Source: Planctomycetaceae bacterium
GTDB taxonomy: Bacteria; Planctomycetota; Planctomycetia; Pirellulales; Thermoguttaceae
Assembly: GCA_009778035.1 (NCBI GenBank)
Contig: WRKP01000012.1
Coordinates: 1 to 55,609, forward strand
Direction: 5' to 3'
DNA length: 55,609 nt
The translations under genes were made by a program, and so were the position numbers. Positions 1 to 8,652 of the stretch are shown piece by piece. How positions within the stretch are numbered: position 1 is the first letter of the stretch; each line of letters starts with the position of its first letter. Below the pieces are notes generated by a model. That model was not told the origin of the DNA, made no database searches, and saw only the letters and a program-made list of their open reading frames with translations.

Positions 1-110
1 TCCCGGCGTAGGCCGGGAACCAGCCATTGCGTGCGATGCCAGTTCCGCTGGGTTCCGGCTTTCGCCGGAATGACGAAAACTATGCTGAAATGACGAAAGC
101 GAGTCCCAAG
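1..110. repeat. Dispersed CCGGCG/CGCCGG palindromic repeat, copy R1 (cut by window edge)
   Basis: The stretch contains the two short arms 'cggcgtaggccg' and 'ccggctttcgccgg' about 40 bp apart, followed by two 'gaaatgacgaaa'-type tails. At least six other intergenic copies occur in the window (R2-R7). R1 lies just upstream of a small lipoprotein gene, as copy R5 does upstream of the paralogous lipoprotein at 27.8 kb, so a DUF1559 gene may end just left of the window (inference). Confidence 0.75.
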
Positions 111-156
111 CAAAAATGGGCACGCTCTCCCACCCAACCCCTAACTCCTACATCTT

Positions 157-609
157 ATGAAACATCAATTTTTACCTTTACTTCTCGTATTATTTATTGC
201 CGTTGGTTGTAACGACGGCAGGCTTGCCACGGTGGCAGTAACTGGAACAGTTACGTTCAATGGTCAACCGCTGGCGGGAGCAACGGTCAACTTTGCTCCG
301 ACACAGCAAGACCAAGGGCATATGGCTTATGCCATTACAGACGAAAATGGCCATTATCGGCTGCAAACAGCGATGGGGAATCCCGGTGCTGGAACTACTC
401 CGGGGGAATATAATGTTACATTTCGCAAAATGTCGGGCGTAGAACAGGGCGAATATGTTCCTTCTGCGGAGTCGGTATCGCATGTTGGCCCGGTTGTTCG
501 TCCGCGGAGTTTGATTCCAGAGCGTTACGGCACAGCATCAGGTTCGGGCATCACGGCAACGGTTGTACCTCGCGGCAATAATGTGTTTGACTTTGACTTG
601 ACGGAGTGA
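157..609 (+). CDS. Small lipoprotein with carboxypeptidase-regulatory-like fold
   Basis: The 150-residue protein begins with a hydrophobic signal sequence ending in the lipobox-like AVGC (Cys about residue 18), so it is probably a lipid-anchored envelope protein. The rest reads as a single transthyretin-like/carboxypeptidase-regulatory beta-sandwich, with the family signature VTGTVTFNGQPLAGATVNF followed by a GHYRL strand and PGEYNVTF. Such short lipoproteins are typical of planctomycetes, where they usually follow a DUF1559 gene. The same pair is seen at 26.3-28.3 kb in this window. It is convergent with the porin-like gene, with a hairpin between. Its exact role is unknown. Confidence 0.8.
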   Translation: MKHQFLPLLLVLFIAVGCNDGRLATVAVTGTVTFNGQPLAGATVNFAPTQQDQGHMAYAITDENGHYRLQTAMGNPGAGTTPGEYNVTFRKMSGVEQGEYVPSAESVSHVGPVVRPRSLIPERYGTASGSGITATVVPRGNNVFDFDLTE

Positions 610-618
610 GAGCAAAAT

Positions 619-655
619 CGCACGAACACGGGGGCTGACGCCCCCGGCTCGTGCG
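619..655. terminator. Hairpin between convergent genes
   Basis: A long stem is formed by GCACGA...TCGTGC outside and GGGGGC...GCCCCC inside, with a TGAC loop. On the minus strand the hairpin is followed by ATTTTGC, so it could end transcription of the porin-like gene; there is no U tract on the plus side. A related string (cacgagccgggggcgt) recurs near 34.72 kb, so this may also be a small dispersed repeat. Confidence 0.55.
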
Positions 656-671
656 CTAGTTTACTCGCCAT

Positions 672-1925
672 TTAGAACTTCACGATGAACGAGCCGCCGC
701 CGGAAAGTTGATTGGCCTGCGTTCCATTCGCATATGGACGAAAACCGCCGCTGTAAACACTCCAATCATGTCGCAATTCAGGCCGAACTATCAACCATTG
801 ATTCGGCGTCCAGTTGGCACCAAGCGTCAAAGCGTAAAGATGGCCGCCCGTCCCCTCTTCAGAAGGATCAAAAAGCGTTCCGTTGCCGCGAGTCCACTCG
901 CCACGCAAACCCGCCGCCCATTGCTCGTTGATCGTATAAATCAAGTGCTGGTTAATGCCAATGCACGATGAATTCGCATCGCCCTCATTGAACCGATTAT
1001 TTACCCAGGCCGTTTCAAACATATACAGCCATTTGGGACTGATATTCATTGCGACGTTGACCGACTGCGAGACATTCGTTACAGTATCTTCGGCTCCATG
1101 CGTTTTTCCGGCATACAGATTGTATGTCATCTTGAACCCGTCGCGGGGCGTGTAGACAACTTTTCCGAGAAATCCGTTGTCGCCAGCCGGATTCTCAAAA
1201 CTGTTCTGCGGGCCGGTATTCCAACCGCCGGAAATGGTCAGTTGTTTGCTCACGGAATAATCCGCCATAACGCCGGAAACGTGCAACGGCAAGTTGTAGC
1301 AGTTAAAAGAATAACTGTGGAAAAACGTCGCAACGCAGGGCAACGCTTCGTGCGTCATACCGGTCGCGAACTTCCCGATACGAACTTGCAGGTCATGATA
1401 ACCAACCGTCGCGTAGAGTTGAATAATGGAAGTATTATAATCGCCGCTTCCCCAACCGTAATCGAATTTTTGGTCGCCGAAATTTTGACCGTATTTTGCG
1501 TCGGTTCCGAAAAGTGCATCGGCATTGAATCCCCAATCGAATCCGCGTGAAGTGTCAGCACCTTTCGCAACGCCGAGCCAAGCCTGGTAGACGTTGAAGT
1601 TGCTTGGATGCTTTGACATCAGGAAGTACGAGTTGCCGGAAAACGCATCCAAGTTACGGTCAAGCGGAATCGCCCCTTCACCGTAGGTATTTTTTTGGCC
1701 GTGGCTATTGACGGTGATTCCCGCCTGCACCCAACCGTAGAAAGTGAATTGGTCGAACAGCGAGCCCTTCCCGAATCCGCTGGGCCCACACCCGGCGGGT
1801 TGGCAGGGGTCGAACGCGGCTGGCTCGCATGGAGCGCAGTTTGAAAAGACACGCAGGTCTCGAGCCAAAGCGGCATTTGCCGTCAATAATGCGGCAAGGA
1901 TGATTATTGTAGATAGTCGATTCAT
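672..1925 (-). CDS. Outer-membrane beta-barrel (porin-like) protein
   Basis: I place the start at 1925 (MNRLSTIIILAALL), because a GAGG ribosome site lies about 7 nt upstream and a clean signal peptide ending in ALA-RD follows. The reading frame itself stays open further upstream to 2207. The mature protein of about 395 residues is rich in aromatic residues and Gly/Asn, with alternating strands (FTFYGWVQAGI, YATVGYHDLQVRIGKF, LTLGANWTPNQWLIVRPEL) and ends in SFIVKF, a terminal Phe typical of outer-membrane barrels. A short Cys/Pro-rich N-terminal segment with about four cysteines precedes the barrel. Planctomycete genomes carry many such putative porins, but the substrate cannot be read from sequence. 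Confidence 0.8.
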   Translation of the reverse strand: MNRLSTIIILAALLTANAALARDLRVFSNCAPCEPAAFDPCQPAGCGPSGFGKGSLFDQFTFYGWVQAGITVNSHGQKNTYGEGAIPLDRNLDAFSGNSYFLMSKHPSNFNVYQAWLGVAKGADTSRGFDWGFNADALFGTDAKYGQNFGDQKFDYGWGSGDYNTSIIQLYATVGYHDLQVRIGKFATGMTHEALPCVATFFHSYSFNCYNLPLHVSGVMADYSVSKQLTISGGWNTGPQNSFENPAGDNGFLGKVVYTPRDGFKMTYNLYAGKTHGAEDTVTNVSQSVNVAMNISPKWLYMFETAWVNNRFNEGDANSSCIGINQHLIYTINEQWAAGLRGEWTRGNGTLFDPSEEGTGGHLYALTLGANWTPNQWLIVRPELRHDWSVYSGGFRPYANGTQANQLSGGGSFIVKF

Positions 1926-2150
1926 AGATTTACCTCGGCGGTTGGACATAACAAACGCTGAATTCATCATCGGCGGCTGCGTAACCGGGACAATAGGAAT
2001 TTTCCCTAAAAACGGACTTTTCCTTGCGTCCGCGAATATCGGTAAAGACGGCAGATGACTGTCCCAACGGGAAAATGACACGTTCAGTTTTTTACACATA
2101 CAAAGCAGAAACGGCCTGGCAAGGGACTCCCCAAAGCCGAGCCCATCATC

Positions 2151-2156
2151 TATAAT
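2151..2156 (+). promoter_or_regulatory. Probable -10 box of ahcY
   Basis: A perfect TATAAT lies 44 bp before the ahcY start codon. No good -35 box is seen at the usual spacing, and no SAH-riboswitch-like structure fits in the roughly 37-nt leader. No Shine-Dalgarno sequence precedes the start. Confidence 0.45.
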
Positions 2157-2199
2157 TAACACGTCTGACGTTCCGTCATCCACCAACATCAAAATCGCT

Positions 2200-3516
2200 A
2201 TGCCCATCGAAAAATCGACCTTGCCCTATAAAGTTGCCGACATCAGCCTCGCCGACTGGGGCCGAAAAGAAATCCAAATCGCCGAAAATGAAATGCCCGG
2301 CCTCATGACCGTTCGGAAAAAATATGCCGCAACCAAACCCCTTAAAGGTGCCCGCATCGCCGGTTGCATCCATATGACCATCCAAACAGCCGTACTCATC
2401 GAAACGCTCATCGACCTCGGTGCCGATGTTACCTGGAGCAGTTGCAATAAGTTTTCCACCCAAGACCACGCCGCCGCCGCGATGGCCGCCCGGGGCGTGC
2501 CCGTCTATGCCTGGAAAGGCGAAACCGATGCCGAATACGATTGGTGCATTGAGCAAACCGTGATATTCCCCGACGGAAAACCCCTCAATATGGTACTCGA
2601 TGACGGCGGAGACCTGACCGTCCTGCTCCACAAACCCGAATACGCCGACATCATCAAAGGCGTCAAAGGAATTACCGAAGAAACGACGACGGGCGTACAC
2701 CGCCTTTACCAAATGTTCTCCAAAGGCGAACTGAAAGTTCCGGCAATCAATGTGAATGACTCCGTAACGAAGAGCAAATTCGACAATCTGTACGGCTGTC
2801 GGGAATCGCTCGTTGACGGCATCAAAAGAGCGACCGACGTTATGGTTGCGGGCAAGGTTGCCGTCGTTGCCGGATACGGCGATGTCGGGAAGGGTTGCGC
2901 TCAATCACTCCGGTTTTACGGAGCACGGACGATTGTTACGGAAATTGACCCGATTTGTGCATTGCAGGCCGCGATGGAAGGCTTTCAGGTTATGACGATG
3001 GATGAAGCCGTCTCGATTGGCAACATTTTTGTAACCACGACGGGCTGTTGCAACGTCATTATGGCCGAGCACATGGCGAAGATGAAAAACGATGCAATCG
3101 TGTGCAATATCGGCCACTTCGACGTGGAAATCGACGTTGCGGGCTTGGAATCGTATCCTGGCGTGAAGAAGGTGCAGATTAAGCCTTTGGTTGACCGATA
3201 TACATTCCCGTCAGGCAATTCGATTATTCTTTTGGCGGAAGGGCGTTTGGTTAATTTGGGTTGTGCGACGGGGCATCCTTCGTTTGTGATGTCGAATTCA
3301 TTCACGAATCAGGTGTTGGCCCAGATTGCGTTGTGGACCGAAATTGAAAAGTATCCGATTGGAGTGCATTGTTTGCCGAAGGTATTGGATGAGGAAGTTG
3401 CCCGTTTGCATTTGGAGCAAATAGGCGTGAAATTGACGAAATTGACGTCGGCACAGTCGGAATACCTGAACATCCCCATCGAGGGGCCGTACAAGCCGGA
3501 TCACTATCGGTACTAA
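2200..3516 (+). CDS. ahcY: Adenosylhomocysteinase
   Basis: This cytoplasmic, NAD-dependent enzyme splits S-adenosylhomocysteine into adenosine and homocysteine and keeps the methylation cycle running. The 438 residues match the family over the full length. They include [13 protein letters not shown] and [13 protein letters not shown] in the substrate domain, [20 protein letters not shown], the Lys/Asp region [18 protein letters not shown], the Rossmann motif GYGDVGKG (about residues 226-233) and the C-terminal KPDHYRY that reaches the cofactor of the neighbouring subunit. It starts on the opposite strand from the porin gene, whose frame extends into this start; this supports the shorter porin start. 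A hairpin terminator follows. Confidence 0.97.
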   Translation: MPIEKSTLPYKVADISLADWGRKEIQIAENEMPGLMTVRKKYAATKPLKGARIAGCIHMTIQTAVLIETLIDLGADVTWSSCNKFSTQDHAAAAMAARGVPVYAWKGETDAEYDWCIEQTVIFPDGKPLNMVLDDGGDLTVLLHKPEYADIIKGVKGITEETTTGVHRLYQMFSKGELKVPAINVNDSVTKSKFDNLYGCRESLVDGIKRATDVMVAGKVAVVAGYGDVGKGCAQSLRFYGARTIVTEIDPICALQAAMEGFQVMTMDEAVSIGNIFVTTTGCCNVIMAEHMAKMKNDAIVCNIGHFDVEIDVAGLESYPGVKKVQIKPLVDRYTFPSGNSIILLAEGRLVNLGCATGHPSFVMSNSFTNQVLAQIALWTEIEKYPIGVHCLPKVLDEEVARLHLEQIGVKLTKLTSAQSEYLNIPIEGPYKPDHYRY

Positions 3517-3539
3517 GCAAAACCGCCTGTGTTTTTTTG

Positions 3540-3577
3540 GCGAGCATGCCGCAATGATGGCGTGCTCGCTCTCTTTT
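3540..3577 (+). terminator. Rho-independent terminator after ahcY
   Basis: The arms GCGAGCATGCC and GGCGTGCTCGC (one G.U pair) form an 11-bp stem around an 8-nt loop and are followed by TCTCTTTT. It lies 24 bp after the ahcY stop and 35 bp before the next gene. Confidence 0.8.
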
Positions 3578-3611
3578 GCGTTAAAACAGTATGTAATACA
3601 CAATATCCCCT

Positions 3612-5273
3612 ATGCCGAACATTGCTTCCCGACTCGTTGACATCGCCCAACGCTCTCCCAATACGATTGCCATCGCACAACCCGATGGAAACGGCGACTA
3701 CCGAACCATTACCTTTGCCGAACTTGACCGCGATACCAACCGCATCGCCAACGCCCTGCTCGAAAACGGTGTCAAACCCGGGATGAAAATCGCCCTTTTC
3801 GTCCGCTACGGCATTGATTTCATCTCCCTCGTCTTCGCCCTTTGCAAAGCCAATGTGACTCTCATCCTCATTGATCCCGGGATGGGCATCCGCCGGATGC
3901 TCGATTGCCTTGCCGAAGTCGAACCCGACGGTTTCGCTGCCATTCCGCCAGTTCACGCCGTCCGATTGCTTATGCGGCATAAGTTTCCCAAGGCAAAACA
4001 TAACATCACCGTCGGCCAACGCTGGCCCTATAGTTGGTTTTTGCGAGGCGGACTGTCGCTGGATGCAATCCGGCAAACATCTGTTAGCCGCCGCACCCCG
4101 TGCGGCACGGAATGCGTCTCGCAGGACGAGACGGCCAGTCTCGCCGCGATCATCTTCACGAGCGGCAGCACTGGCCCGCCCAAAGGCGTTGCCTTCACGC
4201 ACGAAATGTTCGATACCCAAGCCCGAGAAATTGCCGAACGATTCAACATCCAGCCCGGCGAAGTTGATTTGGCCTGTTTTCCCTTCTTCGGCCTGTTCGA
4301 CATCACGATGGGCGTTACCGCAGTGATTCCCGACATGAATCCCACTCGGCCTGCCCAGGCTGATCCTGCAAAAATTGTCGAGGCCGCCAACCGTTGGGAA
4401 ATCACGCAGTGCTTCGCCTCGCCCGCCCTGTGGAACCGCGTTGCCGACCACTGTATGCAGACGGGCAAACGGATTGACACGCTCCGCCGGGCAATTTCGG
4501 CAGGGGCTCCCGTTTCGGCCAAGATTTTGGCGAAACTCAAGCCGTGCATTCATCCTGAAGGCGACATTTTCCCGCCATATGGTGCGACGGAAGCCTTGCC
4601 GGTATCAGTCATTTCGGCAAGCGAAGTGCTTTCGGAAACGGCAGCGCAAACCGATCAGGGCAAAGGCGTTTGCGTCGGCAACCGCTTCCCGTCGATTACT
4701 TGGAAGGTGATTGCCATCACGGACGAGCCGATTGCTCGCTGGGAGGACATCCAGGAATTGCCGAGGGGCGAAATCGGCGAACTTTTGGTAACGGGCAGGC
4801 AAGTAACGAAGGAGTATGTGAACAGGCCGGAGGCCAATGCAGCAGCGAAAATACGGGATCATGAGGGTCGAATTTGGCATCGGATGGGCGATGTTGGCTA
4901 TTTGGATGAGCGGGATCGTTTTTGGTTTTGCGGTCGCAAGGCACATCGTGTTGTCGTGTTAGCCGCTTCGCCAGCGAACCGCACGTATTTTTCGATACCG
5001 TGTGAGGGGATATTCAATCGACATCCGAAGGTGTACCGGTCGGCATTGGCGAATTCGCCGTCCGGCACGCCGCGAATGTATATCGAGCCGTTGCCGGAGC
5101 ATTTTCCGAAGAGTGGAGCGGAGCGGGAGCAATTTTTGGATGAGTTACGGGCTTTGGGCCGGAGCAGTCCGTTGACGGAGTCGATCGGGGAGATTCGTTT
5201 TTTGCGATCATTTCCGGTGGATGTTCGGCACAATGTGAAAATCAACCGCGAACTGCTTTCGACGTATCGGTGA
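3612..5273 (+). CDS. oleC: OleC-like acyl-AMP ligase (ANL superfamily)
   Basis: This is a member of the adenylate-forming (ANL) family. The AMP-binding P-loop reads FTSGSTGPPKGV (about residues 181-192), the A5-type motif is PYGATEALP, and the later motifs are MGDVGYLDERDRFWFCGRK and the catalytic-Lys end VKINRELL. The stretches FPFFGLFD...GVTAVIPDMNPTRPA and the IDPGMG segment are characteristic of OleC, the beta-lactone synthetase of long-chain olefin biosynthesis, rather than of ordinary fatty-acyl-CoA ligases. OleC normally works with OleA, OleB and OleD, and none of these is beside it here. The neighbours are ahcY and, convergently, a membrane protein. A general acyl-AMP ligase role is the alternative. 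Confidence 0.75.
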   Translation: MPNIASRLVDIAQRSPNTIAIAQPDGNGDYRTITFAELDRDTNRIANALLENGVKPGMKIALFVRYGIDFISLVFALCKANVTLILIDPGMGIRRMLDCLAEVEPDGFAAIPPVHAVRLLMRHKFPKAKHNITVGQRWPYSWFLRGGLSLDAIRQTSVSRRTPCGTECVSQDETASLAAIIFTSGSTGPPKGVAFTHEMFDTQAREIAERFNIQPGEVDLACFPFFGLFDITMGVTAVIPDMNPTRPAQADPAKIVEAANRWEITQCFASPALWNRVADHCMQTGKRIDTLRRAISAGAPVSAKILAKLKPCIHPEGDIFPPYGATEALPVSVISASEVLSETAAQTDQGKGVCVGNRFPSITWKVIAITDEPIARWEDIQELPRGEIGELLVTGRQVTKEYVNRPEANAAAKIRDHEGRIWHRMGDVGYLDERDRFWFCGRKAHRVVVLAASPANRTYFSIPCEGIFNRHPKVYRSALANSPSGTPRMYIEPLPEHFPKSGAEREQFLDELRALGRSSPLTESIGEIRFLRSFPVDVRHNVKINRELLSTYR

Positions 5274-5304
5274 AGGTGCCAATGCCCCGCCCTTGCACCG
5301 TGCT

Positions 5305-7560
5305 CTACTGCAAATGGAAATTGAACGTCTCGCTGGCAATACGCCAAAGACGAAAACCCAACGTCTGCGGGTCAACATGCACCTTGCCGACGCCCGTCAT
5401 ACCAACACGGATCGACAAATCCTCCGTGTTGTCCAATAACATCCGTACCCGATACGATGCCCGATTCGGTGCTTCCGTCCCATCCGCCGTCCGCGTCGTC
5501 GGAACCTCTCCCCCCGCATTCGTCGTCATCTGCAATTCCAATGCCGATATAGGCTCATTCTCGATCTCCAAAAGTTCTCCGACATACGTCCGATCAGGAA
5601 ATTCATGCAATTTCAACTCAATTTGCTGCCCCAGCCTCAAAAACGGCGTCCGCGATTGGTCCACAATCAGCATAACTTCCAAAAATCTCAAATCACCGAC
5701 ACTGCATATAACCGTACCTGGTTGCAACGTTGCACCGATATTTTTGGGTTGCAGCGGCGTGCCCCACCACATTGGGAGTTGACCATCCGGCGGAGGTTGA
5801 TGGATTCTCCAAGCCGGTGAAACAACCGTTCCCGAAATCGGGGCACGCAGCGTCAGTAAATCGAAATCACGCTGCCTGTTCTGCAAAAGGTCGCGAGCCA
5901 CACGATACGATTCCTGCGTCGGACGAATCCGCGAACCCGTATCAGGCCGGTGTATCTGCATGATTTCCAGCGATTCGAGTTCCTGTTTCCATTCTTCATA
6001 TCGGCCACGAGCCTCAATGAGTTCCATTTCGAGCGGCAGATTTTCCAAAATCACCAGCAAATCGCCGGCTTCCACGAACTGGCCTGGCTCAACGTAAATT
6101 TCCCGCAGCCGACTTCCGCCGCCGATGTCCGGCACGAACACATGCCGAGCCGTGCCTGTCCGAAGTTCGACGATCGTCGGTGCAACCACCGTGTACGGCA
6201 ACGGATAAAAAAACAACAGCGACAACAGTCCGATGAATATCGCAAACGATGAATAAGCACGCCATTTTTTCACTTTGTACAACCTCCCAGGAACCATAAA
6301 AAATTTGATTGCTTTATAAATCGGCATCACGAGCAAACTAAACAAGGACATCGCCGCAAGGATTCTCGCGAGGATAATCAGTTCGTAGTGTTTGAAAAGC
6401 GTATGCAGGAAAAACAGAATGGACGCCATAATCACCCAGCGATAGCAGACCGCGAGTACCGAAAAAATGGCAAACAGAATCTGGTTTTTTTGCGGCAAAA
6501 AGGGGTCATCCGGCGGTTCCATCCCGAGAAACCATTGATTGAACTTGGCCGTACAGAGTTTCCCTGCTTTTGGCCGCAAATTCGGGATTTCGAGATAGTC
6601 CGCAAGCATAAAATACCCGTCAAAGCGGAGCAACGGATTGATGTTAAACAGCAACGTACTGACCGAGCAGATGAACATGACGTTCAATGCCAAATAATGC
6701 ACCAAACCGGGCTCGGTAAACCACCAAATGAAGGTACAGATTCCCGCGAGGACAAACTCGACGCACATCCCGGCGGCACCGATCGCGATCCGGTGCCATT
6801 TGTTGGGCAACAGCCAAGAATCGGACGTATTGACGTACAAACACGGTGTCAGGACGAGGATCATCACGCCGAGTTCATGGCATTCGCCCTTAAAGTGTTT
6901 GGCCGTCAGTCCGTGGCCGAATTCGTGCATAATCTTGGTGATGACGAGCACGATTCCCATGAAAATCATGTTGACCGGACTGAAAAAGGTATAAAATTCC
7001 GGCAACTTCGAGCGAAACGTGTCGAATTGCACGAGAATCAGCAAAATGGCCGACACGCAAATCGCGATGGCCAACGCGAGCGAAACGGGATGAAAACACC
7101 AGCGAAAGAACGGATATACCCGCGAAAATATCGCGTCGGGATCGATTCCCTTGAATTTGATGGCAAGGATGTTCGTAAATTTTTGTGTAATTTCCTTGCG
7201 TTTTCGTTTTTTGCTGCGTTTGAGGAGTTCCTCGCCCTGATTGGGGGCCGATGCGACGATCAAGCCGCTTTGGTGAAATTGGCCTATCAGTTGTTGGAGT
7301 TCTTCGAGTTTGATTTTCTGCGGCGGAAACTCCTTTTCAAACGCTTTTTTTATGTCTTCCAGGCTGTTATCGCCGTTGAACATTTTGAGAATCGCATATT
7401 CCTCGTCCTGCAATCGAAAATATCGGGCACCGATGGGGTCTTTGAGGATCCAACAGGACTCGCCCAGATACGCCGACCGCTTAATCTCGAGGTCTTGCCG
7501 ACATCGAATCGGCAACTTCCGAGTGGTACTGGATGCAAAAGCGCTCGATGGTGATGTCAT
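5305..7560 (-). CDS. PqqD-like / M50 metalloprotease / HlyD-type fusion membrane protein
   Basis: Three parts are visible in 751 residues. Residues about 20-110 resemble a PqqD/peptide-chaperone winged helix (WILKDPIGARYFRLQDEEY...). Residues about 150-460 form a multi-pass site-2-protease-like membrane domain with the zinc motif HEFGH and the second motif NPLLRFDGYFMLAD. Residues about 490-751 form a HlyD/biotinyl-lipoyl adaptor domain (IYVEPGQFVEAGDLLVIL, then LRAPISGTVVSP). Such fusions are known in planctomycetes and other Gram-negatives next to secretion or efflux systems, but no ABC or RND partner is adjacent here. The gene is convergent with the OleC-like gene. The hypothetical gene upstream on the same strand is separated by a purine/pyrimidine inverted repeat. 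Confidence 0.85.
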   Translation of the reverse strand: MTSPSSAFASSTTRKLPIRCRQDLEIKRSAYLGESCWILKDPIGARYFRLQDEEYAILKMFNGDNSLEDIKKAFEKEFPPQKIKLEELQQLIGQFHQSGLIVASAPNQGEELLKRSKKRKRKEITQKFTNILAIKFKGIDPDAIFSRVYPFFRWCFHPVSLALAIAICVSAILLILVQFDTFRSKLPEFYTFFSPVNMIFMGIVLVITKIMHEFGHGLTAKHFKGECHELGVMILVLTPCLYVNTSDSWLLPNKWHRIAIGAAGMCVEFVLAGICTFIWWFTEPGLVHYLALNVMFICSVSTLLFNINPLLRFDGYFMLADYLEIPNLRPKAGKLCTAKFNQWFLGMEPPDDPFLPQKNQILFAIFSVLAVCYRWVIMASILFFLHTLFKHYELIILARILAAMSLFSLLVMPIYKAIKFFMVPGRLYKVKKWRAYSSFAIFIGLLSLLFFYPLPYTVVAPTIVELRTGTARHVFVPDIGGGSRLREIYVEPGQFVEAGDLLVILENLPLEMELIEARGRYEEWKQELESLEIMQIHRPDTGSRIRPTQESYRVARDLLQNRQRDFDLLTLRAPISGTVVSPAWRIHQPPPDGQLPMWWGTPLQPKNIGATLQPGTVICSVGDLRFLEVMLIVDQSRTPFLRLGQQIELKLHEFPDRTYVGELLEIENEPISALELQMTTNAGGEVPTTRTADGTEAPNRASYRVRMLLDNTEDLSIRVGMTGVGKVHVDPQTLGFRLWRIASETFNFHLQ

Positions 7561-7569
7561 GGTGTGATG

Positions 7570-7687
7570 GGAGTTAGGAGTGAGAGGCTAGGAGTTCGGA
7601 GTCAGGAGCCAGGAACTAGGAGTTAGCAGAACCAAAAACATTCTAACCCCTATACTCTGACCCCTGTCTCCTATACTCCTTATCCTC
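7570..7687. repeat. AGGAGT-type purine array followed by its inverted counterpart
   Basis: About 55 bp of degenerate heptamer-like units (ggagttagg, ggagtcagg, ggaactagg) are followed, after a short loop, by about 45 bp of the reverse-complement type (ctaacccctatactct, gacccctgtctcctat). The whole could fold into a long imperfect hairpin or cruciform. It lies between two minus-strand genes. Confidence 0.7.
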
Positions 7688-8558
7688 AATCCTCCGCGAC
7701 GGTTAGCATTTTAAGCATTTCCAATGCTCGGCCGACCTGTTCCGCCGAAATGGATTGCCAACCGGCCAACTTGTGATTCAATATCGCGACCTTCAACAGT
7801 TCCAGCGAATCCGCGAGGTCGGCGGGGAAATTGGAAATCTCCCTGAGCGACATCAACAGTTCGCCCGTCCGGGGGACTGAAATACCGGCGGTTGACTCGG
7901 TATGTTTGGCCTTATCTTTTTTCGTTTGTTCCTTCTTTTTGACGGGTTTTTCGTCAATATCCGGTACGGCAATCGACGAAGCGTCAAAGCCCTCGACGGC
8001 TCCGATTTCAGCGGTTCGGCCTTCGATCCTGTCCGGCATGGCCGAATGAGAATAGGACTCTTCGTCAAAATCGGCAACGATGACGTCTTTTTCGAGCGGT
8101 TTTTGGTCGTCGGAACCACCGAGGGTTTCCCAGCGTTGTACCCGCATTTGAGCGACCGACCAACTATTTTGGACGGCTCCTTCGAGCCAAAGTTCGGCAT
8201 CGTCCCAATCCAGGGCGACGCTGAAATGCGACCAATACAAACCGGCAAAATTCGGATATGCCGTGCCGAACCGTTCGGAAACACGGCGCAGCCTGCCGAC
8301 GTGTTGAGCACTGACGTTCCCGACGTGTCGTGCCCAGGCTTCGTCGGAGTAGACGGTATTGGGCAATCCCGCCGCGATGAGTTCATTCCGCCAATTTAGG
8401 ATCAGGGAGCCTTTTTCCCAATTCGTTTGGCTGACCAAAACGTTCCATTGGCCGATGATCGGCTCGGAAAGTCGGTCGACGAGCGGCGAGTTTTCGGAGT
8501 TCACGGCATCGTGTTGAACTTCAAACGGGGGTAATTCGGCAACTTCTTCGATGGACAT
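7686..8558 (-). CDS. Hypothetical protein with a Trp-rich N-terminal domain and Lys-rich linker
   Basis: I choose ATG 8558 (MSIEEVAELPPF) over the longer start at 8636, because the extra residues look like non-coding translation. The 290-residue product has no signal peptide. Residues about 25-130 form a conserved-looking helical domain with many aromatics (SLILNWRNEL, AWARHVG, GLYWSHFSVALDWDDAELWL, SWSVAQMRVQRWETLG). A charged linker follows (KPVKKKEQTKKDKAK), then a C-terminal helical segment (residues about 235-290). The W/H/R pattern hints at a nucleic-acid or regulatory domain, but I recognise no named family. A cytoplasmic location is likely. Confidence 0.75.
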   Translation of the reverse strand: MSIEEVAELPPFEVQHDAVNSENSPLVDRLSEPIIGQWNVLVSQTNWEKGSLILNWRNELIAAGLPNTVYSDEAWARHVGNVSAQHVGRLRRVSERFGTAYPNFAGLYWSHFSVALDWDDAELWLEGAVQNSWSVAQMRVQRWETLGGSDDQKPLEKDVIVADFDEESYSHSAMPDRIEGRTAEIGAVEGFDASSIAVPDIDEKPVKKKEQTKKDKAKHTESTAGISVPRTGELLMSLREISNFPADLADSLELLKVAILNHKLAGWQSISAEQVGRALEMLKMLTVAED

Positions 8559-8652
8559 ACTGACAATTTTGCTCGATCTGTACCGGAAAAGTATAATCGA
8601 ACGGCAAAAAATGTCAAGAACGTGATCTGTTCTCATCCCAAATTTGTGCCCT

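Noticed and set aside
2041-2199. SAH or SAM riboswitch before ahcY
   Set aside because: The leader after the likely -10 box is only about 37 nt and shows no matching conserved core.
6388-7554. 388-codon plus-strand frame inside the M50-HlyD gene
   Set aside because: It is a shadow of the well-supported minus-strand gene.
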